The notes beneath the pieces were generated by a model, which was not told the DNA's origin, ran no database searches, and was given only the letters and a program-made list of their open reading frames with translations. A program made the translations under genes and the position numbers. Of a stretch of 35,313 nucleotides of DNA, positions 1 through 5,691 are shown one piece after another (the stretch's first letter is position 1; the number at the start of each line of letters is the position of its first letter). The DNA comes from a virus. The stretch covers positions 1-35,313 of IMG/VR virus record IMGVR_UViG_3300009155_000129; one strand, written 5' to 3'.

Positions 1-185
1 AACATTTCATGGCTCAGTCGGTGCGCCATCACATGAGGGTTTTTGCGTGAGCATCCACCGGGACCGATTACACCGTAGCCCTGACCATTTTCTGCGCCCG
101 TCCATAGCCAGCACCCAGAGTTCGGTTCTGGGCTGACTTGTTCCCAGAACCTCACTTCAACTGGCGTGCGATTGTAGTTCGCCAT
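1..185 (-). CDS. HNH endonuclease, N-terminal part (gene continues past window start)
   Basis: This is the first 61 codons of an HNH nuclease, a predicted metal-dependent DNA endonuclease. The ATG at 185-183 overlaps the ERF stop codon in a TAATG arrangement, so it is probably translationally coupled to the gene upstream. The peptide shows the N-terminal hallmarks of a large phage/homing HNH family: an FWEQV segment, GCWLWTGA, GYGVIG and AHRLSHE. It runs out of the window in frame with two bases left over. The fragment at 35046..35313 on the same strand begins with the missing DHLCRNPSCVNPDHL HNH core, and joining the two window ends keeps the reading frame. I therefore treat both as one gene of a circular genome. 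The family assignment is strong; the exact sequence at the seam cannot be seen here. Confidence 0.8.
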   Translation of the reverse strand, partial: MANYNRTPVEVRFWEQVSPEPNSGCWLWTGAENGQGYGVIGPGGCSRKNPHVMAHRLSHEM

Positions 186-829
186 TACGCCGCCACCGAT
201 GCCTTGAGTTCAGACAGTCGGTCATTGTACTCAACGCGGAGTTCATCCAGAAAATCAGGCGGCAGCGCGTCAATGTCAGTGACGTTGGACTGATACCAAG
301 ACTTGAGCGCATTGACGCTGGCGGCGTTGCGGATGGCCTTCACCATCGTATCGTACGGCCCGCGCATTGCGGCTTTCGATGCGCCGGGTGTTCCGTTGGC
401 CGCAACCATCACAGGCGGCTCAAACTTCACATGCTGGTCGTTGTCTGGATCGTCTCCAGTTTCGAGAACGAACGTCTTGAGAAGCGCATACTTAAAGGCG
501 TAGCTAATTGCCTTTCCTGGCCCCTTGTCTTGGCTGTCGATGCCATAACCAAGGCTATCCACGATAATCTGGTCGGAGCGGTCATCAATGTTGACGAACA
601 CAACCTTGCACTGAAGCTGTGTGCGGTTGCCTTCCTGCGTCACCCTGTAGTCGGTGGGATAGCAAACAATACCGTGCTTCACCAGCAATGGGTTGATGGC
701 TTTGGCAACCTTGTCGTGGCTCACGTAGCTGTACTGCATCCCTGACTTCTTCTCCTTCTGGAGGTAGTCGAGTTCTTTCATCACAGCATTGATGCGCTGG
801 AGAATGTTAAGCGTAGATGCTGCGGTCAT
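185..829 (-). CDS. erf: ERF-family single-strand annealing protein (recombinase)
   Basis: This 214-residue protein belongs to the ERF superfamily, recombinases that bind single-stranded DNA and anneal complementary strands; P22 Erf circularises phage DNA after infection. The N-terminal half carries the family pattern: INAVMKELDYLQKEKKSG, YSYVSHDKVAKAINPLL, a beta-rich middle, then the conserved KAISYAFKYALLKTFVLETGDDPD stretch at about residues 107-130. The C-terminal third is low in conservation and likely a linker plus a protein-interaction tail. The start ATG at 829 lies inside the end of the upstream gene (23-base overlap), and the stop overlaps the HNH start, so it is part of a tightly coupled leftward operon with nuclease, SSB-like, excisionase and integrase genes. 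Confidence 0.9.
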   Translation of the reverse strand: MTAASTLNILQRINAVMKELDYLQKEKKSGMQYSYVSHDKVAKAINPLLVKHGIVCYPTDYRVTQEGNRTQLQCKVVFVNIDDRSDQIIVDSLGYGIDSQDKGPGKAISYAFKYALLKTFVLETGDDPDNDQHVKFEPPVMVAANGTPGASKAAMRGPYDTMVKAIRNAASVNALKSWYQSNVTDIDALPPDFLDELRVEYNDRLSELKASVAA

Positions 830-992
830 TGCGGTCTTCCTTCAGTGCGTCAGCGATGGCTGCAACGCGGTCAATGTTGAACATGCAGACAGCCTCGAAA
901 CATTCGTCATCCGTGGCTTCGGGGTGTTCTTCTCGGTAAATTTCCATGAGGTCGAAAAGCGTTTCAGCGTCTTCGCGGGTCATGTTGCTCAC
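807..992 (-). CDS. Small acidic hypothetical protein
   Basis: A 61-residue protein rich in Asp and Glu (for example EEHPEATDDECFEAV), predicted mostly helical. I do not recognise a family. The GTG start at 992 forms a GTGA overlap with the stop of the 26-residue membrane peptide upstream; an alternative ATG lies three codons further in at 983. It overlaps the ERF gene by 23 bases, so it is cotranslated with the recombination genes. Acidic small proteins next to recombinases often act as DNA mimics or accessory factors, but nothing in the sequence shows this here. Confidence 0.6.
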   Translation of the reverse strand: MSNMTREDAETLFDLMEIYREEHPEATDDECFEAVCMFNIDRVAAIADALKEDRNDRSIYA

Positions 993-1069
993 CAGTTCAA
1001 TGCGGCCAACAGGCCAAGGCCAAAAGCGGTGAAGGCGTAGAGAGCGTGAACGGCGGGGTTCCAGCGCAT
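989..1069 (-). CDS. Tiny hydrophobic peptide, 26 residues
   Basis: An open frame of 26 codons fills the gap between the neighbouring leftward genes exactly. It starts at ATG 1069, one base after the upstream stop (1071-1073), and its TGA at 989-991 overlaps the GTG start of the next gene. The peptide is largely one hydrophobic helix (ALYAFTAFGLGLLAALNW), so it is probably a single-span membrane peptide. There is no convincing Shine-Dalgarno sequence, so translation would depend on coupling to the preceding gene. The end-to-end packing is the main reason to believe it is real. Confidence 0.45.
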   Translation of the reverse strand: MRWNPAVHALYAFTAFGLGLLAALNW

Positions 1070-1070
1070 G

Positions 1071-1427
1071 TCAGCGGCCCATGCTCTCATCGCGATAACG
1101 TTCCGCGCTGTCATCGCCGTATTCCGCGTGGTCATTGATGATGCACTCGCGCACCTTGTCGCCTAGGTCTTTCCAATCGTACTCAATCGAACGCTGGATC
1201 AGCTTCCAGAGGTCAGGGTCAGACTTCTCATCAACGCTGAACTCATCGGTCCATTGCGTCTGCTCAAACGTGACGCTGTTGATTTCCCAATCGCGGGTGT
1301 CGCTGTATTCAACGTCCAGAGTGCAGTCGAACTCAGCGACGAAGCCGCGCTTGATGGTGCCAAGGGCTGCGTCACGGCCAATGTTTGAAACCAGTGACAG
1401 AGTGTAGGGGATGTGAAGGTCAGGCAT
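1071..1427 (-). CDS. Hypothetical protein of the leftward early operon
   Basis: A 118-residue protein with no family I recognise. It has a beta-rich N-terminal half (SLVSNIGRDAALGTIKRGFVAEFDCTLDVEY) and an acidic, helical C-terminal half containing several Trp residues (WKLIQRSIEYDWKDL). The ATG at 1427 lies one base after the stop of the preceding gene (1429-1431). It is the second gene from PL, a position that in lambda-like phages carries regulators or host take-over factors, but no DNA-binding motif is visible. Confidence 0.65.
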   Translation of the reverse strand: MPDLHIPYTLSLVSNIGRDAALGTIKRGFVAEFDCTLDVEYSDTRDWEINSVTFEQTQWTDEFSVDEKSDPDLWKLIQRSIEYDWKDLGDKVRECIINDHAEYGDDSAERYRDESMGR

Positions 1428-1428
1428 G

Positions 1429-1620
1429 TTAGCGGCCCTCCACTTCGCGCAGTGCGTTCCAGATTTGAAGGTCCGTCACCTCCGCAAACACTCCGACCCG
1501 CATGCATTCGCAATACTTCCGAGCCTGATAAACCCGGTCAAAGCTCGTGATGGCTTCAAGGTTGACCATCTTGGCGTTCTGCCAGTAGCCGAGCCAGTTC
1601 TTGATCTGTGTGGCGTTCAT
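1429..1620 (-). CDS. First gene of the leftward early operon, hypothetical
   Basis: A 63-residue protein starting at ATG 1620. This start is chosen over upstream frames because GGGAG (1633-1629 on the minus strand) lies 8 bases before it and because the PL promoter ends only about 25 bases upstream. The sequence (MNATQIKNWLGYWQNAKM...) looks helical and contains two Cys residues, but I do not assign a family. It is the first product made from PL, the place where lambda has N, yet it is not obviously arginine-rich as N proteins are. Confidence 0.7.
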   Translation of the reverse strand: MNATQIKNWLGYWQNAKMVNLEAITSFDRVYQARKYCECMRVGVFAEVTDLQIWNALREVEGR

Positions 1621-1648
1621 TGTGGTATCTCCCGATTGCTTGAGAAAT

Positions 1649-1677
1649 ACTGTATACCAATCTGGTAATAAGCGCAA
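1649..1677 (-). promoter_or_regulatory. PL promoter with repressor operator OL
   Basis: On the minus strand a -35 TTGCGC (1677-1672), a 17-base spacer and a -10 TACAGT (1654-1649) precede the leftward operon. The spacer holds the perfect inverted repeat TACCA-ATC-TGGTA (1655-1667), so a bound repressor would block RNA polymerase. The same inverted repeat in the same place occurs in PR (2459-2471). The sequence match is seen directly; repressor binding is inferred. Confidence 0.75.
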
Positions 1678-1700
1678 GCACAAAAGACGCAATAAGACGC

Positions 1701-1729
1701 AAAAAAACGCAAGCCTTTGACAGGCCGCG
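1701..1729 (-). terminator. Intrinsic terminator after the repressor gene
   Basis: Read on the minus strand, CGCGGCCT and AGGCTTGCG form an eight-pair stem (one G-U pair, one bulged T) around the loop GTCAA, followed by seven T residues. It lies 29 bases after the repressor stop and just before PL, so it separates the lysogenic transcript from the lytic leftward operon. CGCAA copies at 1688, 1698 and 1708 repeat at 10-base steps; the last is part of the terminator stem. Confidence 0.7.
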
Positions 1730-1757
1730 CAATTTTCCTAGTCAGATTGTGGTGATT

Positions 1758-2387
1758 TTAGAGCTGTTCGTAGCGTCCAACGACCAGCGCCGTAATGGCA
1801 ATTTCGTCGTGATCTTCGTTTCCATCCAGTTCAACTGGCGTCTGGAAGCGGGGGTCAGTGCTTTCCGGCATCAGGACTAGGCGGCGCTTGTTCAGCGCAA
1901 GTCTCTTTACCGTTGTTTCGACCATTCCATTGCGGCGGCGCTCAACCACCACAATGTCACCCTCTCGAGGGTCACGGCCTAAATCAGGCCACGGCACACA
2001 GACTATGAAGCTGCCGGGAGCGAACACTTTATTCATGGAAGTACCCTGGACAAGCAGGGCGTACTGAGAAGTGTCGCTATATCTGGGATCGGGGCCGATT
2101 GGTAAGGGAGGGTGCTTTTCTTCGTCAAGCACATCCACTTCTTTCCAGACCCCTGCCTGCACTTCGCCAATTACGGATAACCCTACGTTATTTGTAGGTA
2201 GAATATTTCCGAAAAGACTCGTGAGTTCAACTCCTAGAATCGATGAAATTTTCTCAGCCCATTTTTGGGTGAGTTGTCGCTTTCCGGTTTCAAGACGCTG
2301 AATCGTGGCGCTTGTCGTGCCAAGCAGATTACCCAGTTGAGTCTGGGTAAGTCCACGCTCTAACCGTAACTCTTTGATCCGATTCAT
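1758..2387 (-). CDS. cI: CI/LexA-type phage repressor (XRE HTH + S24 peptidase)
   Basis: A 209-residue lysogenic repressor. Residues 1-57 are an XRE-type helix-turn-helix (RGLTQTQLGNLLGTTSATIQRLETGKRQLT). Residues about 70-205 form a LexA/S24 self-cleavage domain with the scissile Ala78-Gly79 (QAGVW), catalytic Ser117 in GTSMNK and Lys161 in ETTVKR. All catalytic parts are intact, so RecA-stimulated self-cleavage and SOS induction are expected. The ATG at 2387 has no Shine-Dalgarno sequence, but a -10-like TAAACT lies 7 bases upstream, suggesting a leaderless message. The gene faces the Cro-like gene across a shared operator region and ends at an intrinsic terminator. Confidence 0.93.
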   Translation of the reverse strand: MNRIKELRLERGLTQTQLGNLLGTTSATIQRLETGKRQLTQKWAEKISSILGVELTSLFGNILPTNNVGLSVIGEVQAGVWKEVDVLDEEKHPPLPIGPDPRYSDTSQYALLVQGTSMNKVFAPGSFIVCVPWPDLGRDPREGDIVVVERRRNGMVETTVKRLALNKRRLVLMPESTDPRFQTPVELDGNEDHDEIAITALVVGRYEQL

Positions 2388-2394
2388 TACATTT

Positions 2395-2423
2395 AGTTTA
2401 GATGCTCTTGGAGTTGGGTTAAA
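2395..2423 (-). promoter_or_regulatory. Candidate PRM promoter (repressor maintenance)
   Basis: On the minus strand TTTAAC (2423-2418), a 17-base spacer and TAAACT (2400-2395) sit directly before the repressor gene. The -10 ends 7 bases before the ATG, which would put the first transcribed base at or next to the A of the start codon. Both boxes are weak matches (3/6 and 4/6), as is usual for activated PRM promoters. Confidence 0.4.
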
Positions 2424-2446
2424 CAGCCAATATCGTGAAATGGGGC

Positions 2447-2475
2447 TTGCTTGCTATATACCAATGTGGTACAAA
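2447..2475 (+). promoter_or_regulatory. PR promoter with repressor operator OR
   Basis: A -35 TTGCTT (2447-2452), a 17-base spacer and a -10 TACAAA (2470-2475) precede the Cro-like gene. The inverted repeat TACCA-ATG-TGGTA (2459-2471) covers the end of the spacer and the start of the -10. It matches the OL site except for the central base. Only 5 bases separate the -10 from the ATG at 2481, so this message may also be leaderless or start very close to the gene. Confidence 0.7.
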
Positions 2476-2480
2476 GCGGT

Positions 2481-2681
2481 ATGACCCTTACAGAGTTCTT
2501 CCAGCTTAAATATCTTTCCCGCCGCGAGTTCGCATCTGAAATTGGTGTGGACCCAGTGACGGTATATCGCTGGGAAAACGGCTCCCGCCTTCCAGTTCGT
2601 CACTTTGCGCGCATATCCGAAGTGACCAATGGCCGTGTGACGGCCAACGACTTCGTGCAGCCCAGTGAGGCCGCGCAATGA
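2481..2681 (+). CDS. cro: Cro-like HTH repressor
   Basis: A 66-residue DNA-binding protein with a helix-turn-helix of the Cro/CI or YdaS type: FFQLKYLSRREFASEIGVDPVTVYRWENGSRLP, residues about 5-38. It is expected to compete with the larger repressor for the TACCA-N3-TGGTA operators and shut off lysogeny during lytic growth. I chose the ATG at 2481 because an earlier TTG at 2451 lies upstream of the PR operator and -10. No Shine-Dalgarno sequence is evident, consistent with a very short leader. A strong hairpin terminator follows about 65 bases after the stop. Confidence 0.8.
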   Translation: MTLTEFFQLKYLSRREFASEIGVDPVTVYRWENGSRLPVRHFARISEVTNGRVTANDFVQPSEAAQ

Positions 2682-2746
2682 TTTCCCCCGCCAGCCGTTA
2701 CTCCCAACTTGACGGCAAGCTCATCCTCCCTGGGAGCGGCGGCAAC

Positions 2747-2800
2747 TTGGCCCGCGTTATATGTAACGCTCTGTCCTCCCAGACGGGCCAATTTTTATTT
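2747..2800 (+). terminator. Terminator downstream of cro (tR1-like)
   Basis: TTGGCCCG (2747-2754) pairs perfectly with CGGGCCAA (2784-2791) and is followed by TTTTTATTT (2792-2800). The 29-base loop holds a nested hairpin CGTTA-TATG-TAACG (2755-2768). It lies between cro and the rest of the rightward early genes, where lambda has tR1. Downstream expression would then need read-through, antitermination or another promoter. It has no T-run for minus-strand transcripts. Confidence 0.6.
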
Positions 2801-2953
2801 ATGTCGAAGCAACTCAAGAAGCTGCTGCGACAGATCACCAATGCTGGCGGGGTTTTCTCCTTTCCTTCGCACAGCGCGGGCGCGGCGTCTCGTAGGCGGT
2901 GCAACGCCAAGTCGCTCCCGCTTCCATGCTCCGAAGTCAATCACGTTGCTCAT
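2795..2953 (-). CDS. Small basic protein on the antisense strand of the early region
   Basis: A 52-residue open frame starting at ATG 2953 with AGGAGA about 8 bases upstream on the minus strand. The N-terminus (MSNVIDFGAWKRERLG) reads like a genuine protein start and the middle is very basic (PPTRRRARAVRRKG), which suggests nucleic-acid binding. It runs against all neighbours of the rightward operon and starts only 44 bases from the divergent gene at 2998. A plus-strand frame from 2678 covers the same DNA; I prefer this one because of its ribosome binding site. The family is unknown. Confidence 0.5.
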   Translation of the reverse strand: MSNVIDFGAWKRERLGVAPPTRRRARAVRRKGENPASIGDLSQQLLELLRHK

Positions 2954-2997
2954 GTTCTCTCTCCTTATGAAAGAAAGTTTAACAGGAGTGCTTTTGC

Positions 2998-3342
2998 ATG
3001 ACTGCAAAACTTAGTTATCAAAGTGGAGTTTCCGAAGCGTCAATGTGGGCTTCGAATATGGTGCTGCGGGAATCTCGTGGCCCCGGTGACACTGAGAACG
3101 CCATGCGCCGCTTGGAGAACCGCTACGGCATTCCGTGGCGTGTGTTCTGGAACCTTCGCTATCGGCCCCCGGCTGACATTCTGGTCGGTATCTGGCGTCA
3201 ACTCCACGCAGCTTATGAACAAGAATGCACCCGGCAGGAAAGGCTATTGGCGCATGAGAGGCACGTTGCGGAAGCCGCGATTATTTCTTTTGAGGCTATG
3301 GACGGCCCGTCTTCTCACAGCGATAGCGGCGGCGGTGACTAA
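2998..3342 (+). CDS. Conserved-type phage hypothetical protein
   Basis: A 114-residue protein with AGGAG nine bases before ATG 2998. The middle region (MWASNMVLRESRGPGDTENAMRRLENRYG, then PWRVFWNLRYRPPADIL) resembles a type often seen at the head of early operons in rhizobial phages and prophages; this is from memory and has no known function. The C-terminal part is a charged helix ending in a low-complexity Ser/Gly tail. The next gene starts directly after its stop codon, so it begins a chain of coupled genes that runs to about 5.6 kb. Confidence 0.75.
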   Translation: MTAKLSYQSGVSEASMWASNMVLRESRGPGDTENAMRRLENRYGIPWRVFWNLRYRPPADILVGIWRQLHAAYEQECTRQERLLAHERHVAEAAIISFEAMDGPSSHSDSGGGD

Positions 3343-3450
3343 ATGAACCTTCGCTGGCGCATTCGTAACTGGCTCCTGCTGGCTGAGATTGAATGGCTGG
3401 CATGGAAGAGCGCGTATCAGTTTATCAAACGTGAGATGTGGCGCAGATGA
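3343..3450 (+). CDS. Trp-rich microprotein, 35 residues
   Basis: This short frame begins with an ATG placed immediately after the TAA of the preceding gene. Its TGA overlaps the ATG of the methyltransferase gene (ATGA). The peptide has five Trp and seven Arg residues around a hydrophobic core (NWLLLAEIEWLAW), so it could be an amphipathic or membrane-associated helix. The double coupling and the lack of spare bases on either side argue that it is translated. The function is unknown. Confidence 0.55.
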   Translation: MNLRWRIRNWLLLAEIEWLAWKSAYQFIKREMWRR

Positions 3451-4034
3451 GCCTAATTCTTGTTGCCTGCGAATTTTCTGGAACCGTTCGACGCGCGTTT
3501 AGGGCGCTTGGACATCAAGCTTTTTCTTGCGACTTGCTTCCTGCCGATGACGGAAAAGAACACCATTTTCAGCGTGATGTTCGTGAGGTAGTTGGCTACT
3601 GCGATTGGGATTTGATGATTGCCCATCCCCCTTGCACACATTTGGCCGTTAGTGGCGCGCGGTGGTTTAAAGACAAGCAAGCGGAACAAGCAGAAGCGTT
3701 GGCCTTTGTCGAGTTTCTGCTGAATGCACCCGTGCCGTACATTGCACTTGAAAACCCCATCAGCATCATCTCCAGCCGCATCCGAAAGCCGGATCAAATT
3801 ATTCAGCCTTGGCAGTTTGGCCACGGTGAAACCAAGGCAACGTGCTTCTGGCTGAAGAACCTTCCCAAGCTGGTGCCGACTCACATCGTAGAGGGCAGGG
3901 AAGCCCGCATTCACAAGATGCCTCCCGGACCTGACCGCTGGAAAGAGCGTTCGCGCACCTTCCAGGGAATTGCGGAAGCAATGGCCCAGCAGTGGGGCGA
4001 TTACGTAACCCAGCAGAAGCGTGAGGCAGCATGA
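3447..4034 (+). CDS. C5-type DNA (cytosine) methyltransferase-like protein
   Basis: A 195-residue protein with the C5 methyltransferase landmarks in order: an N-terminal strand and loop ACEFSG (residues 7-12, motif I position), PPCT with the catalytic-type Cys63 (motif IV) and ENP at 102-104 (motif VI position, normally ENV). It is much shorter than typical C5 enzymes and shows no clear target-recognition domain. It resembles the compact phage DNA cytosine methyltransferase annotations that contain FGHGETKATCFWLK. A role in protecting phage DNA from host restriction is an inference. ATG 3447 overlaps the previous stop, and RusA starts inside its end. Confidence 0.75.
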   Translation: MSLILVACEFSGTVRRAFRALGHQAFSCDLLPADDGKEHHFQRDVREVVGYCDWDLMIAHPPCTHLAVSGARWFKDKQAEQAEALAFVEFLLNAPVPYIALENPISIISSRIRKPDQIIQPWQFGHGETKATCFWLKNLPKLVPTHIVEGREARIHKMPPGPDRWKERSRTFQGIAEAMAQQWGDYVTQQKREAA

Positions 4035-4414
4035 AGACGAGACTGACCCTCGACCACTTGCCGCCCTCCGTGAACGCGATCTGGCGGTTCTCAAAGAAGG
4101 CCGGGAAAATGTACCGCACCGAAGCCTATAACACATGGGCCAATGGTGAGGGCTGGAACGTCAAGGCGCAACTACAGCGCCAGCACAAGTTCACTGGCCC
4201 TGTGTATGTCACCCTCGCTATGCGCCGCCGCCGATCGAACATGGACGGCGACAACTTCCAGAAAGGCATCTTCGACCTTCTGCAATCCGTGGGTGCCATC
4301 GAAAACGATAAGTTCATCATGGGCTGCAACTGGTACTGGTCAGCGAACCTCCCAGACGGCGTTGCGGCTGAGATTACGATTGTTCAGGCAGACGCTCTGG
4401 AGGATGCGGCATGA
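4031..4414 (+). CDS. rusA: RusA-family Holliday junction resolvase
   Basis: A 127-residue endonuclease that cuts four-way DNA junctions, useful in phage recombination and packaging. The N-terminus has the RusA signature LPPSVNAIWR. The metal site is clear: Asp72 and Asp74 in NMDGDNFQKGIFD with Lys78, and Asp93 in ENDKF. This spacing matches the Asp70, Asp72, Lys76 and Asp91 of E. coli RusA shifted by two. Length is typical. The ATG overlaps the methyltransferase stop (ATGA) and its own stop overlaps the next start. Confidence 0.92.
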   Translation: MKTRLTLDHLPPSVNAIWRFSKKAGKMYRTEAYNTWANGEGWNVKAQLQRQHKFTGPVYVTLAMRRRRSNMDGDNFQKGIFDLLQSVGAIENDKFIMGCNWYWSANLPDGVAAEITIVQADALEDAA

Positions 4415-5016
4415 CGTTCTGGACCGAGATAGCGATTGCCCAGCACCTTGACGGGCGGTTCTACCAGCTACAGCAGAAGTCCCTTGGCACGTTTGAGGTT
4501 GTTGACCTTAACGAGCCTAACGAAATTGAAGAAGAATCCGCAGTCTACACACGCTGGAGCGCGCAAGAGCTAACCTACCTTGTCGAACTGAAGCGGCAGG
4601 GCAAGACGCACCACGAATGTGCTGTGGCCGTGGGTCGTACAGACGCGGCTGTCATGGACAAGTGGCAGAACCGGATGACGTGGGCAGAGCGTGTTGACGT
4701 TCCCCGCAAGGGTTCTCTGCGGATGGATGACATTGCCCGCGTGTGCTGCGGCGTCTGGAACATCACCCGCGAAGAGTTCAATAGCTCCCGGCGCTCCGTT
4801 CACATCGTTGCCGCCCGTCAGGTCTTCTACTGGTTGGCCCGCCGCTACACTTCGCACTCACTGCCACAGATCGGCATCTATTGCGGTCGCAAGGACCATT
4901 CAACCGTCCTGCATGGCGTGAACAAGGTTGACCAACAGATCGACCTATACCGCACCAAGATTAAAATGTGTGTGTTCGATTTAGGCGTGTCACCCCCGCA
5001 ACAGGAGGCTGCATGA
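4411..5016 (+). CDS. SANT/Myb-like + DnaA domain IV protein (putative replication regulator)
   Basis: A 201-residue two-domain protein. Residues about 48-88 (TRWSAQELTYLVELKRQGKTHHECAVAVGRTDAAV) look like a SANT/Myb helix-turn-helix. Residues about 105-185 match DnaA domain IV, the part that reads DnaA boxes: RSVHIVAARQVFYWLARRYT, LPQIGIYCG and the signature RKDHSTVLH at 160-168. DnaA's ATPase domain is absent. It may target host or phage origins, or act as a decoy or regulator; this is inference. The N-terminal segment LDGRFYQLQQKSLGTFEV resembles that of the next gene, so the two are probable paralogues. It overlaps both neighbours by ATGA. Confidence 0.82.
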   Translation: MTFWTEIAIAQHLDGRFYQLQQKSLGTFEVVDLNEPNEIEEESAVYTRWSAQELTYLVELKRQGKTHHECAVAVGRTDAAVMDKWQNRMTWAERVDVPRKGSLRMDDIARVCCGVWNITREEFNSSRRSVHIVAARQVFYWLARRYTSHSLPQIGIYCGRKDHSTVLHGVNKVDQQIDLYRTKIKMCVFDLGVSPPQQEAA

Positions 5017-5525
5017 TTACCGAACTCGAAATGAAGGAAGCCCTTGATGGGCGGTTCTTCTGGCTCGACCACAACAACGAACGCATCGGCTGCTCGCTAG
5101 TTCCGAAAGACTATATCCCTGACCATGCCCCGGCTTTTGATGAGGAAGCCAATGCCGAGAGTGGCCGCAAGGGCGGCATGACCAAGCACCGCGCATGGAC
5201 CCCGGCAGAGGATGAAATGCTGCTTGAACTGCGCGCCCAAGGGCTTCGTTGGCAGCACGTAGGCAAGCAGCTTGGTCGTGGCGACAAGGGTGCTAGGGCG
5301 CGTTACCTGGAGATATGCAAGACCTGTGAGATTGCGCCGACGAAGTGCATCAGGGCGAAGCGCAACATGCTGACGATGTTCCAGAAGAAGGAAATCATCA
5401 GGATGGTTGAGCAGGGGTTCACCTTCCCTGAGATTGACGATGCGCTAGGCCTTCCTGACTTCTGGGCGCGTGACTTCTGCACACGCTACAGGCGGGAACA
5501 AAATGCTCGGAGGATGGCAGCATGA
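5013..5525 (+). CDS. SANT/Myb-like HTH protein, paralogue of the preceding N-terminus
   Basis: A 170-residue protein starting at ATG 5013 (ATGA overlap). It begins with ALDGRFFWLDHNNERIG, similar to the start of the SANT-DnaA protein. It then has a SANT-like segment (RAWTPAEDEMLLELRAQGLRWQHVGKQLGRGDKGARARY, residues about 64-105) and a C-terminal second helix-turn-helix-like region (EIIRMVEQGFTFPEIDDALGL). It is likely DNA binding, with a role in early regulation or origin recognition by analogy with its partner. It lacks the DnaA domain. No enzymatic motif is seen. Confidence 0.7.
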   Translation: MITELEMKEALDGRFFWLDHNNERIGCSLVPKDYIPDHAPAFDEEANAESGRKGGMTKHRAWTPAEDEMLLELRAQGLRWQHVGKQLGRGDKGARARYLEICKTCEIAPTKCIRAKRNMLTMFQKKEIIRMVEQGFTFPEIDDALGLPDFWARDFCTRYRREQNARRMAA

Positions 5526-5623
5526 GTGACGCAGCATTCTGGTCGGTCATCGTGCTTGCCAGTGTGTTTGCGCTGCTTTTGTCAGTGGCCTGCGGAGTGG
5601 AGTTAGGCCGCTACTGGGATTGA
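5522..5623 (+). CDS. Single-span membrane microprotein, 33 residues
   Basis: The ATG at 5522 overlaps the stop of the preceding gene (ATGA), and the 33-residue peptide is almost entirely one transmembrane helix: FWSVIVLASVFALLLSVACGVEL, then a short GRYWD tail. It is the last member of the coupled chain that starts at 2998, with a 68-base gap before the replication gene. Inner-membrane location is likely; function is unknown. Confidence 0.55.
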   Translation: MSDAAFWSVIVLASVFALLLSVACGVELGRYWD

Positions 5624-5691
5624 TGTGCATAGGGTTCACAACCCCATCGCAATGATTGAACTCAACCTGTTTTGAAGGCACATACTGCTAG

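Noticed and set aside
2678-3001. Plus-strand frame of 107 codons starting by ATGA overlap with cro.
   Set aside because: It runs through a strong terminator and over a minus-strand gene with its own ribosome binding site; the sequence is not protein-like after about residue 40. I cannot exclude a short coupled product.
3453-4136. Minus-strand frame of 227 codons opposite the C5 methyltransferase.
   Set aside because: The plus-strand methyltransferase and RusA motifs explain this DNA; the minus frame has no motif or start signal.
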